Shown: positions 10,232-21,590 of the stretch, piece by piece
Layout of the letters: each line of letters begins with the position of its first letter
Position numbering within the stretch: position 1 is the first letter of the stretch
From: Vitrella brassicaformis
Lineage: Eukaryota > Sar > Vitrellaceae
Direction of reading: 5' to 3'
Length of the DNA: 39,907 nucleotides
Assembly: GCA_001179505.1 (NCBI GenBank)
Contig: CDMY01000459.1
Location: 1 to 39,907, forward strand
Notes under the pieces: model-generated
What the model saw: the letters and a program-made list of their open reading frames with translations, nothing else
Told to the model about the DNA's origin: nothing
Databases searched by the model: none
Made by a program: the position numbers and the translations under genes

Positions 10232-12194
10232 ATGGGCGCTTTGCCCATCTTCATGACGACAGCTGCAAGCGAAGAAGGTCCGCAGATCCGCACGCAGACG
10301 CAGAGAAGGCATCTCAGGTCGTTTGTAGTTTGCGCCTGTGTTTGCATCTCTCTGTCTGCTTGTGTGTTTGTGGTTGCAGCATCACCTTCAAGTGAAGACG
10401 GTGACGCGTGGAGGAGTGAAGATGCTGAGGCTGATCAGGGCGAGGACACTCACGATGACTCAGATGCGTCAGAGGTCGGTGACGATGAGGATGCCGATGC
10501 CCTCACAGCCAACGACGAGACGGCCACGCCGCCCGAGAAGGCGGCGCCTCCCCACCAAGCCGATAAGGCTCCCCCGCCCGCAGACGCTGCACCACCGACC
10601 AAGCCAGCAGAGGGGGACAAGGACACAACTCTCTCTGAGCTGGAGACCGACAAGCTTCGATCAGCAGACGAGGCGCCAGCCGCCCCTCCTGCCGATGATG
10701 TGGCGGTGCCTCCCCCTCCCCCGTCTGAGCCATCTGTGATCACCGGCGGGGCCATCCAGAGCTACTCGGAGCTGTACCTGCCGACGGTGATGATCCACGC
10801 GCCGTCCAGCCGTCCGTATGTGCAGGGGTCTGGGGTGATCGTGTACTCGGGGGAGGCGCCCAAGCCGGCGGCGACGGGCAAGAAGGGCAAGGGTTCTGGT
10901 GGTGGTGGTGGTGGTGACGCCGAGGCTGCACACGGGGATGAGGAGGCCAGATATGCCACCTACATACTCACGAACCATCATGTTATCAAGGTAGGTGGGT
11001 GGGTGGGCAGGGAGAGGCATGGAATGGAATGTGGCACGAAGCGGCGGAAAGAATGTTCTTGTTCGGTTTGTCAGGACTGCATCCACTACGAGCATGAGTG
11101 GGACCCGATCAAGAGAGGTGGGTCGCTGCACTGCACTTACTGACAGACAGGCAGACAGGCGGCGGGCTGTAGATACCTCTGTGTGTTTTCAGCCGACAGG
11201 AAGGTTGAGAAGAAGGTGTCAGTGGAGGTCATCATCCCGCAGCACCTGTCGACCTACAAGATCATCGGCAAGATGACCATCACCGCCGACATCGTCGCAT
11301 ACTGGCCCGGATCGGAAAAGAAACAGTACTCGAGGTGATGAGTGAGCATGGAAACGCAGACAGGGGTGCACCCCTGTATGTGGCGCTTTACATCCCTGCC
11401 GGTGTGTGTGCGTGTGTGTGCCTGAAGGGACCTAGCCTTGTTGCGGCTGCGTGACACGGACCACCAGTACATAGCGGCCTATCTGCTGCCCAAAGACGCA
11501 CCCGACAAGCCAGCAGTAAGCACCGACCCATCCATCCACCCGTCTGTTGTTGATGCTTTTTGTCCTTTTGCCCCTGTGTCACTCACTGACTCACTCAGCC
11601 GTTGGACCAGGTGCAGGCGGTCGGCTTCCCCGGCGGTGTGGGGCCGATATTGACAGAGGGATACATGTCACGGTACTGGACGGATGAGTACAACTACGAC
11701 TGGTGGACGTACTCCGCCATGACAACACGGGGAAACAGGTGAGTGAGGTGGGCGGGCAGAGAGGCTGCCCCCATAGCTGTCTGTCTGCATATCGGTGTGG
11801 GTGGTGCGTCTCAGTGGTGGCGGAGTGTTTCGTTGGTCGTCTACCCGAGGCCACTGGGAGTTGGTGGCCCTGTCGGCTCTCGTGTATGCCGTGCCCGGCA
11901 ACCCTTCACACATAGGCCATGCCATTCCGATCACCAGGTGGGAGAATCGGGCCCATTCCACCCATATATATGTGTGTCTGTGGCTGGCTTGCTGTACTGT
12001 ATCATGGCATCTTGGTCAATCAGGGCGTATGATCTGATGCGGATCCACGGCCTGTCATTCATATATGAGAAACCAAGGTACGTCCACCCAGACAGACGTG
12101 ACCACGGGGGTGGCTCGTGTATGGTGCTTATTTCCCCTTTTGCTCACATGGATGCAGTGGCCAGACGTGGGAGCAGGTCTCAGGGTCAGCATGA
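10232..12194 (+). CDS. HtrA/trypsin-like serine protease with acidic N-terminal region
   Basis: Eight exons, 10232-10990, 11075-11117, 11193-11334, 11428-11515, 11599-11738, 11815-11937, 12024-12077 and 12158-12194, give 461 residues if the ATG at 10232 is used. The triad is visible across exons: TNHHVI (His250, the HtrA-type TNxHV motif), DLALLRL (Asp316) and GNSGGG (Ser391), with AVGFPGG and GPILTEG between them. Residues about 30-52 are hydrophobic (FVVCACVCISLSACVFVVA) and would act as a signal or anchor. An alternative is that this stretch is an intron (10277-10379). Next comes a long acidic then proline/alanine-rich segment, and a KGKGSGGGGGG loop just before the His motif. I see no PDZ domain after the protease. 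Likely a secretory or organelle-membrane protease. Confidence 0.85.
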
Positions 12195-12674
12195 GAGACG
12201 AGGGTCAGACAAGCAGTCAGACAAGCAAAGCCGGTGGAGTGGGGTCGGGAGGGAGGGAGAGGTAATTCAGCGGCTTGTCTGAGTGAGTGGCAGTGGCAGT
12301 GCATGCATGTGAGGCAGGGGTCTGTACGTATACAGCGTTACATACATACATATGTTTACAGCATCCTGTGGCCCTCGACAGGGCCGGTCGACAGGTCACT
12401 TGTATGTATAGCAGTCCCTATGTGTCTTTGGGTTGGTTGGCATCGCATTTCGTTCTCTGATGCTTGCATGTTCAAGTTGTTGACGAGTGAGGGATGAAGA
12501 CCATCTGAGTAGTAGACAGATTTAAGCATTCAATCGATGCATGCACTCAGGGCCTATCGCAGCTCAACCTCGGCTCCCATTTGGTTAGTGCAGATCTGCA
12601 GAGGGGATTGAGGCCCATCGGCATTTGCCATTCTAAACTTGCAGATCCACACCGATCTCCCCCTCTCCCCACCA
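12195..12674. other. Intergenic spacer between the HtrA-like and formamidase genes
   Basis: 480 bp between two plus-strand genes; it should hold the 3' UTR of one and the promoter of the other. I see no ORF with coding bias and no structured RNA. Confidence 0.5.
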
Positions 12675-15600
12675 ATGCTTCCCTCCAGATCTATGACAGG
12701 AGGTTGTCAGCTGCTGGCCGCTGCCCTCCTACTGGCCGTCACGGCAGTCCGTGCACAGGTCAGTGATGTGTGCGAGTTGCTCGAGTCAGGCAGCAAGGAG
12801 CTGACCCTCAACAAGACCAACGTGCATTGGGGCTTCTTCGACAACACCCTCGAGCCCAAATTGTGCGTCAAGAAAGCGAAAAAGCACGGCATGTGTTGAT
12901 CTCGTGTGTGTGTGTCTGTGCGTCAGGTACGTCAAGAGTGGGGATGAGGTGACGATAGAGATGGCCACACACCAGGCGTGTGATGACTGGGACAAAATGA
13001 TCGGTACGTACAGCACTCTTCCCGTGGGACACGGCAGCGAGATCTGGCGCTCATGTGGGTGTGCATGCAGGCGATGACGAGGGTCTACGATCTATCTATG
13101 ACTGGGAGACCGGCATTCCCTTTGCCGACCGGTTCGCCACGCACATCCTCACCGGGCCCATTGCCGTCTGCGGCGCAGAGCCAGGCGATGTCCTGCAGGT
13201 ACCGCAACTCAGTCGCCGTCATATCGACAAACGTGCTGACGTGGCTGTTGGTAACATGTTGTGTGCAGGTGGAGATCATGGATCTGCAGCCAAGGCCAGG
13301 CCCCAACGGCACATCTTATGGCAGCAACATGGGCGGGTACGAATCACTCACTACCATGAGTGAAAGACTACGGCAAACTGGACAAGCTCAGGGAGATTGC
13401 TTGCCGCTCACATTATTCAGATTTTGGGGCTACCAGTACCGTGTGTTGAATCGTGAAGGAGAAGTCTGGAAGGCCGGCGAGAGGACAGGGCACGAAGACG
13501 AGCCTGATGAAGAGTTCATCGCCATTTGGTACACCCATCCACCCACCCTTTCACCCACCCACCGCACACGTGTGAGAGTCTCGTGTATGTATCTTATGTG
13601 TTTGTGTGCAGGAGGCTGAGCGAGGAGAACGGCACTTGGTTCGGGGAGCTGGACTACATGTTCGACTACCCATCAATCATTGACCCGACAGGGCGGGTCT
13701 CCACCTTCCGAGTCAAGCCGGGCAGCTGCGTCGCTCACACATATGAGGGCTTCTCTGCCGTGGTGCGCATGCACTGCACGGACGTACTTTCATGGATGGA
13801 TGGACTGATGTCCGTGTGTGTGTGTGTGTGTGCGTCAGCCGCAAGAGATGGGTTTTGACACGGTGGCCCCGATCAACTACACCAAGGACGCACCCCCATT
13901 CAGGATCAAACTCAATCCGCACATCGGTAGGTTGCCCAGCCACCCAAGACGCCCCACCAACACCAACACATGGCTGCCTGTCTGTCTGTCTGTCTGTCTG
14001 CGCACAGGCAACATGGGCCTGGCGCCTGACTATGAGGGTAAGGTCAACTCAGTGCCGCCGATGGCCTCGGGGGGGAATCTCGATGACAAACGCATCGGTC
14101 CCGGCACCACCATGTACTATCGAGTGGAGGTGCCTGGCGCCCTGCTCTCGCTCGGGGATGCACACGCGGCACAGGTACTCTCATCAACCACATGTGCCAG
14201 AGAGAATGAGAGCCGCATGCACTTGTGTGGGTGGCTTGGTATGGTGTCTGCCAGGGCGATTCTGAGCTTGACGGGACCGGGGTCGAGACGAGCATGACGG
14301 CAAAGCTCAAGATCACGCTGCTCAAGCAAAGTGAGGGTCGATACTTTTGACGCCATTCGGTCGGTGGTCGCGGTGGACCGTGTGTATGTGTATATGTGCA
14401 TGTGTATGTGTATGTGTGTGTAGATGAGCTGCCCTTGTGGCTGGTCAACATGGAGCAGCCGATCGGGGAGACAGCCGACGAGTACATCATCCACTCATTC
14501 ACGCGCAGGAACTTCCTTACCGAACTGGAAGACCCCAACACTGACGTCTTCCAGTAAGCAGGGGCACGTGTGTGTAGATATATATGTGTGTCTCTGGTGA
14601 CCCCTCCTCCCGCCCCGTCTCTGTCCCTTTCTCTGTGTCGTGTGCAGAGTGTCCAACTTTGACGACGTCATGGCCAACACCCTGCTCACGGTCCGTAATT
14701 TTCTGATGGACCGGTACGGTGTCGCCGAGCACGAGGCGCCCGACATCATCTCGCTCGGTGTGAACTTCGGCGTCACCCAAGTGGTCGACGGCAACTGGGG
14801 CGGCCACGCACTGGTCCCCAAGAGCATCTTCCCGCCGTATGAGGGCTTCAAGGGCTTCACAATCCCCGAGCAGGAGCCCGGCGGTGAGTGAGCCACCACC
14901 CACCGACCCACCCACCCACACACACACACCCCGACACATCCGTCGTGAGAACAATCTTCTGTCTGTGTGTTTTCCTTCCCATCAGCCGGCCTTGAGCCAG
15001 TGGTGGTTGGCCCTGTTGACGCCGATACAGCCGAGGAGGGCTGTGCGGTGCCGCGCGGCTACAAGGAGCTGCCTCTCACATTCGACAGTGTGGGTGCCTT
15101 CGGGTTCTGGAGCAAGAACATCAAGCCCCGTCTGTATGTGCACAGTGGGGACATGGTGCGCTTCGAGACGGCGACCCCCCTCGGCTGCAGCGATTGGGAC
15201 CACGTGAGCATACGCACACACACCCACGCGCTAGTGGCTGGCTGTGATCAAGCGGATTTCTGTGCGTGCAGATCTCTAAGGGCGACCCGCCGATGGAGGC
15301 CATCTTCAAGCGTGACGGTGATGGCACCCCGCCCCTGCAGAAGGACGGCCGCATGTTCCCGGAACACCTTGGGCACGTCCTCACTGGGCCCATTTACATC
15401 TGCGACGTGGCGCCTGGGGACATCGTCAAGGTGAGAGCGAATCATGACAGATTGACAAACAGACAGACCGCTACACTGCACACCAATGTGTGTGCGTGCG
15501 TGTGTGTGTGCGTGTGTGTGTGTTGTGTGTGTAGGTTGAGTATCTCGACATGAGGCCGCGCGTGAACCCTGCGGGCAGGATGTTCGGACTCTCCGACGGG

Positions 15601-17203
15601 GTGTTCATCGGCTACCAGTTCCGCATCCCCACGCGTGACGGCCGCACCCTGGTCTGGCCGCCAACAGCCGAGCTGAGGTCCGACTCTTGGGGCAGTCTCT
15701 GGTCAGCACTGCGCCTATGCACAAACACTTTGTGCGACGATCGGGCCACGTGTGTGTCAGGGAGATGAAGCGAGACGAGAGCGGCGGCTACTACGCCGAG
15801 CCCGAGCACTTTTATCAGTACGAGGTGGTCACGTCGCCCACCAACCAGACTTTGTATGATTTCGAGTGGTGGTGCACTCCACACAACTACCCCAACAGCA
15901 GCGGAGACGTCCAGTCGTGGTCAGCAAAGGCGAAGCATACACACGAGGAGGGAAACTTCTCTGTTTATGTGCGTGTCTGTGTGTGTGAAATGCCGATGTG
16001 TGTGCAGGGGCTGGTCCTCGAAAGAGCTGGAGTACCTCCCTCCCTCCGTCAAAGTGAGTGCACACCAATCACTGCACCCACACATGAACACGCGACCCGG
16101 GGTGTCTGTCTGTCTGTGTTGCGTCCTCAGGTGCGCATTCCCCTCCTGCCGCACTTCGGTTGCTTCGGCCTGGCCCCCGAGACCTACCCCGAAGGCGACG
16201 ACAAGATCAACAGCATCGCGCCCATCGGCCGTGTCGGGGGCAACATGGACGAGAGGCTGTGGACCGTCAACACCACCGTCTACCTGAAGGCAGAGGTGCC
16301 GGGGGGCCTCTTCTCGGCTGGGGATGGCCACGCTGTGCAGGTGGGTCGGTGAGTGAATGAGTGAGGCAACCAGGGAGGGAGGGAGGGAGGCAGGGGTGAG
16401 AGATCTCTCGGCCATGTCTGTATGTGTGTGTCGGGATGGATGCATCAGGGTGCGTCTGAGTTGGACGGTACTGGCCTGGAGGTGTCCCTTGACGGCACCG
16501 CCATCTTCACCGTCATCAAACAAGGTACGTACGTCATGTATGTAATCGAAGAGAGAGAGGGAAAGTCTATTAGAGAGAGAGGACACTAAACAGCTGCGTG
16601 TGCTGCCCTCTCTGCAGGCACCCCTGAGTATGACAAGGCTATGGAGTCCCTCGATGCCCCACTCGGCGAGACCGACACACACTGGATTTCCCTGGGCCTC
16701 TCTGTGGAAAACTACCTCGGTCGGTAATCAAACAGGCAGAGGCACGCACAAATGTCCCCTAAAGTGTGTTAGTCTAATCGGTCGGTTGGCTCATCAGAGC
16801 ACTTTGCTGCCAACGGCGAGGGGGCCGACCCTTTTGCTGCGCTGGCTGCCGTGACTGGGTACAAGCCTGACGAGCCCGACGGCGGGCTGGAGGACGGCAG
16901 TGGGCCGGAGGGCAGATATGGCGCAGTCAGGAACACCTACATCAACGCACGCAACTTCGTCATGGTGAGGGACGGAGGGGGAAACAAAGGAGGAGAGACA
17001 GTGACACAGGGCTCTCTCTGTGCGTCTGTCTGTCTGCCTGTGTGTGTCAGGACAAGTACAACCTGAGTGAGAAGGAGGCCCTGGCTGCTCTGACGGTGGC
17101 GGGCGACATAGCTCTGACCGAGGTGGTCGACACAAATATGGCCATGCACTACAAGATCGACAAAGGCATCTTCGACGGCATCGTGCAGCAGAGGCGGCAG
17201 TAG
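12675..17203 (+). CDS. Secreted tandem acetamidase/formamidase-family protein (two modules)
   Basis: Twenty-one exons: 12675-12892, 12927-13003, 13071-13198, 13269-13336, 13421-13528, 13612-13762, 13839-13926, 14008-14174, 14255-14330, 14424-14553, 14648-14883, 14986-15203, 15272-15430, 15535-15701, 15761-15919, 16008-16053, 16131-16340, 16449-16524, 16618-16719, 16798-16964, 17051-17203; 967 residues. A signal peptide (LLAAALLLAVTAVRA) leads into two FmdA/AmdA-type modules, about 45-475 and 510-960. Module A has the family hallmarks: HQACDDWD (88-95), HILTGPIAVCGAEPGDVL, WGYQY, VPPMASGGNLD, GDAHAAQGDSELDGTG and FGVTQVVDGNWG (444-455). The known family reaction is hydrolysis of formamide or acetamide to acid plus ammonia. 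Module B keeps the framework but changes conserved positions (CSDWD without the preceding His, GASELDGTG, EVVDTNMAMH), so it is probably inactive. Four introns sit at matching positions and phases in both modules. Confidence 0.9.
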
Positions 17204-18015
17204 ATGAACATATGGATGGACATATCTCTGTGCGCTCGTTGAGTCGCGCCGGCTGCGAGCGAACGACTGACTGACTCGTGTGTTGAGTGCTGCATTGCCT
17301 GCCTGCCTGCCTGCCTGCCTGTGAGAGCATGTCTACAGCTGTCTGTGTGTTTGTTGCCTATTTGCCTATCTATTGCTCATGCCGTGTGTGTGTGCGGTTT
17401 ATGTAAGTATACGTGTACGTGCGTGGATGGCCATGGTGCACTCATGTGCCTGTCTGCTCGTTTTGACCACGCACTGCCTGCCTGCCTGCACTGGATGGAT
17501 GGACTGGACGAGGGAGGACAGACATCGCAGCTATCGTAGCACACACAGGTCGGTCAGGTGTGTGTCTTTGTACACACACTGACCTGTATGTGTGCCTTGT
17601 GCGACGTGATGCATGACGTGATGTATCTGACAATGAGTGAATGAATGCCTCCCTCCCTCGCTCCCTTTTTGCACCCCGTGCATGAGCGATGTGTGTCAGC
17701 ATATATGTGTGTGTGTGGATGGATGGATAGATGGATGGATGGATGGATAGTGATGAGTGATTGACCTGTTTTGTTTTGTTTATGTCCGGGGTATGTCGAG
17801 CCATGAATGCCGAGGCAGACGGGTCCGGGAGAGGTGAGACAGAGAACAGCCAGGCGCTGAGGCTCGTCATGCGTGCTGCTCTGAGTGAGTAGGGAATCCG
17901 TAAAACTGAGTGCCTCCCACCCAAGCAAGATCTTTCACTCGTAAGCAACAAGCAACCAAGGTTCCTGCGATCGTTCTGTGTCAAGCCCCACCTGGACAAC
18001 CACAACACCTGACCA
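17204..18015. other. Intergenic spacer with tetranucleotide repeats
   Basis: 812 bp between two plus-strand genes. It contains CCTG-type runs (about 17296-17320), TG-rich stretches and a GGAT/GATA tetranucleotide run at 17717-17750. No gene is supported on either strand; long frames here are repeat-derived. Confidence 0.5.
17717..17750. repeat. (GGAT)n tetranucleotide microsatellite
   Basis: About eight GGAT units with GATA variants. The same motif recurs at 18782-18800, 19959-19978, 20878-20898, 29346-29371 and 37846-37885, always in introns or intergenic DNA. Confidence 0.9.
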
Positions 18016-19043
18016 ATGGGATTCCACAGCCAGGCGTTCCGCCAAAGAAACGTGCTGGTCTACGACACCTCGTACGACGGTAACACACGAGAGGGCCTGA
18101 ACGGACAGCCACCCCCCCGCATGTGTGAGCCTTTTCTGTGTGTGGGGGATGGGTGTTCAGGGACTTTCGTGGGGGAAGATGGTCGAGCAAGTGCGTCCAG
18201 CTTTTCCATGGGGGATGGGTCACGTACCCAGATATTCAGACGGCAATGGCCCAGGGGCCCCCCCATGCCATGAAGCAGCGCTCGTACAACTCCAAAGTCG
18301 AGGTTCTCCACTCATTCAAAGGTGGGAGGGAGGGGATAGATAGACTGAGCACTGGCAGAGTCTGACCCCCTCCCCTCCCACACAAACACACACAACACAA
18401 GCACTGCTTCATTTGTCTCTCCCTCCCCCGCCCTCCCCCTCACTAAACAGGTCAATCGTTCTGCCTGGCCTTCACCAGCGAGCCAAGTAGGCTGCTTCTG
18501 AATCACAGTTTCGCCAGAGAGGCAAGGAGGGCCAGTGAGTGTCACACTTATTTCTCTTGGTCTCGCCAGATCTGCCCAAGCTCGTGTTCGCGTTTGGGAC
18601 GGAAAAGGCGATGAACGAGGCCCTCATCCGCGAAGTGGACTATCAACAGGGACTCATGGAGATGATGAACCCTCGCGGCTATGACCGCAGCACTGACACG
18701 TAAGGCAGAACCTCTCCCTCCCCCTCCCCACTGCCGTCACTCACACACACTCCTTGGATCTGCATGTGGGTCTCTTTCTGTGATGGATGGATGGATGGAT
18801 AGGTACAACAACTCCTTGGCTTCGGGTTTGACCTCGCCCCGCTCCAATAAGACGACGCTCGTGATGCGCCCTGTCGAGCCCAGCCTCGACAAGAGCCCCA
18901 GCGGTGCGGCGGCAACGGCGGCTGCAGCGGGCAGTGTTGCCGACGACGTCAAGCAAGAGAAGGAGGAGAAGCCGGTCGGCGAGTCCAAGGACACGCAGAC
19001 GGAGGCCGTCAAGACTGGGCCCACCGTCAAGGAAGCCACATAG
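18016..19043 (+). CDS. Protein of unknown function, frame possibly extending past an in-frame TAG
   Basis: Likely exons are 18016-18071, 18161-18321, 18451-18534, 18570-18699 and 18803-19043 (phases 2, 1, 1, 2), about 223 residues to the TAG. The first junction is the least certain, because a second GT sits at the end of exon 1. Segments with coding character include RWSSKCVQLFHGGWVTYPD, QSFCLAFTSEPSRLLLNHS, LPKLVFAFGTEKAMNEALI and MNPRGYDRSTDT. The C-terminal part is alanine-, lysine- and glutamate-rich. I recognise no family, signal peptide or membrane segment. The acceptor of the last exon lies in a GGAT repeat (ATGGATAG). Downstream of the TAG the same frame stays open and splices well, so the real protein may be longer or the gene may carry a recent nonsense change. 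Confidence 0.55.
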
Positions 19044-19649
19044 GAGATGATCAAGGGAGACGATGAGAAGCAATACGTCAAGAAGGCCGACATCGACAGT
19101 GAGTGACACGCAGGAGAAACGGCACAAAGACAATCTGATCACATCACTTGTCTTCTCGCTTGCCCCTTCTCCTTTTTTCCTTCAGATCTGAAGAAGCTGA
19201 GTGGTGAGTTGACGAAGTGCATCGCGGCCATCGTGAAGACACCGGCCGTCACGGCAACCCCGACACTGCCCAAGTCGATCTGGACGGACATCACCAACAA
19301 ACCCACCACCACCACAACAGCCACCACTTCCACCACCGCCACCAAGGGCGCTCGTCGACCGCCACTGCTCCTGCTGCTGCTGCCGCCGCCCGGGCCCAAG
19401 AGGGACCTGCCCCTGCTGCCGCTTCGGCGACGAGCACCACCACCACCACCACCGGCCGCCAGGTTCGATTTCCTTATCAAGTGCCTTATCAAGTGGAATC
19501 TGTGGGGTGAAGCGCGGCCCCAGCCAGTCGGAGGGGGGGCTGGGGATGTGTCTGTTGGGATCGGGCCACAAGTGAGTCAATCAAGAGTGGCCGGCACGAA
19601 CGAATCTTTTTCTGTCTGGCTGCCTGCCTGCCTGTATGGTCCTGTGTGA
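19044..19649 (+). other. Coding-like continuation after the TAG at 19041-19043
   Basis: Immediately after the stop, the frame reads EMIKGDDEKQYVKKADID up to a GTGAGT donor after 19098. A strong pyrimidine-rich acceptor (TTTTTTCCTTCAG) ends at 19185, and the frame resumes with LKKLSGELTKCIAAIVK. Beyond about 19300 the sequence turns into threonine-, proline- and leucine-rich low complexity whose reading frame is not certain. This could be the true 3' end of the preceding gene, reached by splicing around the TAG or broken by mutation. Confidence 0.4.
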
Positions 19650-20514
19650 TTGATACTGATCGATGTGATGGCTGAATGTGTGTGGTTGGCTGGCGTGCCA
19701 TGCTGTGCTTTGCTGGGCGGTGGGAGAGTGTGGTGATGGCATTGTCAGTTGGTGTGTAAAGGCGCTATAGCTACCATAGCGATAGGGAGTACGGTACAGA
19801 AGCAGTCAGTACAGTGCAGCACTTTTGCCCGACCCATCAACGGTTCAGCCAACGAATCAGTCAGTCAGTCAGTCGGCAGTTTTTGAGTGGGTGAGGGAGT
19901 GAGAGCCTTTGAGGCAAGCCATCGGTTGCGTGCTGAGGGCCTCTCACTTCACCTGTGTGGATGGATGGATGGATGGATTCGACAGGTACCTTCTTGAACG
20001 TGCGTGAGTATGGATGTTATCTGCTGTTCTCCAGGGCCTGTGTGTTTTTTGGTTCATCGTCTGGCTGTCCACCGGCCTGTCTGTCTGCCTGCCTGCCTGG
20101 CTGCTTGCCTGGCTGCCTGTCTGTCTGCCGCTAGTCAGAGTTGCTCTCTCCTGTGCGCACATCCGTCCGTCGGCCGCAAGGAAGGAAGAAAGAAGAAAAG
20201 AGCACAACGGACGGCAGCTCAGAACAGAACAAAACAGAACACACACAGAGTCAGAATGAGGCAGAGTGACAACGATCGTCGGACGAGTGAGTGAACAACC
20301 AGACTCAGACTCGATCTCGATCTCTCTCTCTCTCGAGAGGACTTTTTCGTTATGGCAATCGATGGCCATGCCCATAAGTAAGGTCATCAATCATCACATT
20401 ACACACGCCACACACACACATACACGGCGTCTGACGCATCGATCCGGCAGCAGTTCTTACACAAAAATAATCGGGGAGGGTCCGTCCGTCCTTTCTGCCT
20501 TGGCTGATCAATAG
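19650..20514. other. Intergenic spacer
   Basis: Simple-sequence DNA including GTCA runs near 19857-19875, a GGAT run at 19959-19978 and CTGT/CCTG runs near 20078-20130. No supported gene or RNA. Confidence 0.5.
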
Positions 20515-21560
20515 TCACAGTCGATACGCGATGTGGCCGGCCCGTGTGCTGTATATCGGCAGCCCTTGTAGGGCTGGTAGCTCACCGATGGATGACAGCT
20601 CCAAAGTGTCCAACTGCACACACGAACCACAGCACACACACATGGATGACGCCCTGTGTGTGTGGCTCGGGTGGCTGACCTTGATGCAAGATATGGCCCA
20701 GCCCTTGACCGAAAACGACACATCAGTCGCACACACGCACACACATTAATGACACAAACACATTGAGGATAAATTTATTGATCAACACACAGATGGGTGG
20801 ATGGTAACCTACTTGAGCTCCTGGGGCGCGACGCTGCCGTAGTAAGCTGCCCTCCTTAGCGCCGTCATAGGTCAGCTGATGGATGGATGGATGGATGGAC
20901 AGACATGCCATGCATTCATTCATCGGCGGGTGGATGTGTGTGCCGGTTTACCCTTCCCTCAGCATAGTGGGACGGCGGCTGCTGGTCGGAACTCAGCTTG
21001 GGGATGCTCCACAGTGAAGGGACATACCTGCACACACACACACGCCTATCTCTGCCAACCTGCCAGCGATTTCCGTCTGCCTGTCTGTCTGTCTGTCTGT
21101 CTGTCAGGCCAGCCCCTCTCGGCATGGGTCTGCAACAGATCCAGGAAAGGATCACAGACGGAGCGGCCGATGCGGCCTTGGAAGTGCTTCTCGACGATCC
21201 CCTCTCGGCATGGGTCTGCAACAGATCCAGGAAAGGATCACAGACGGAGCGGCCGATGCGGCCTTGGAAGTGCTTCTCGACGATGAGACTCCTGCACAGA
21301 TACAACAAAGCAGATGGCGTGTGTGTGTGCCATGAATGAGATCTCTCTTGTCTATCTTGTCACGGCCGTTGCGTATCTTGTCACTCACTCACCCAGCGTC
21401 GTTGAGTATGAATAGGGCGTCCATTTGCACACACCACCCTCCCGCCCTTCCCGGCTTCCTGGCGGCGGCTTCTCCGATCGCCTCGTATGCGAGCTTAAAA
21501 GACGACGAGAATGGAGCAGTGGTATCAGGTTGTGAAGAGATCTGGCTGAGGTGCGAATAA
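20515..21560 (-). pseudogene. Damaged or unresolved gene remnant with internal 86-bp duplication
   Basis: Minus-strand pieces with coding character: about 21560-21393 (LAYEAIGEAAARKPG, VQMDALFILNDAG), from 21291 down (SLIVEKHFQGRIGRSVCD, PFLDLLQTHAERG), a segment near 21025-20955 (YVPSLWSIPKLSSDQQPP), one near 20880-20815, a possible 24-bp exon ending at 20680 (GWAISCIK), and a last exon 20613-20515 ending in TGA. Typical GTGTGCAG acceptors precede several. No start codon is found in frame at the 5' end, the next gene begins at 21591 on the other strand, and an 86-bp perfect duplication (not a multiple of three) breaks the second exon. I recognise no family. Either a 5'-truncated pseudogene or a gene whose duplication is an assembly artefact. 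Confidence 0.5.
21113..21284. repeat. Perfect 86-bp tandem duplication (21113-21198 and 21199-21284)
   Basis: Two head-to-tail copies, each beginning CCCCTCTCGGCATGGG and ending CTTCTCGACGAT, appear identical at every base I compared. On the minus strand they fall inside the exon encoding EKHFQGRIGRSVCD. The second copy is read out of frame because 86 is not divisible by three. Confidence 0.95.
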
Positions 21561-21590
21561 GAAGACGGAGTCGAGCCTCAAGAGAGAGGA

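Noticed and set aside
17717-17750. GGAT and CTGT tetranucleotide arrays as CRISPR-like or satellite arrays
   Set aside because: Plain microsatellites with 4-bp units, no spacers, and the same motifs in many introns; the host is eukaryotic.
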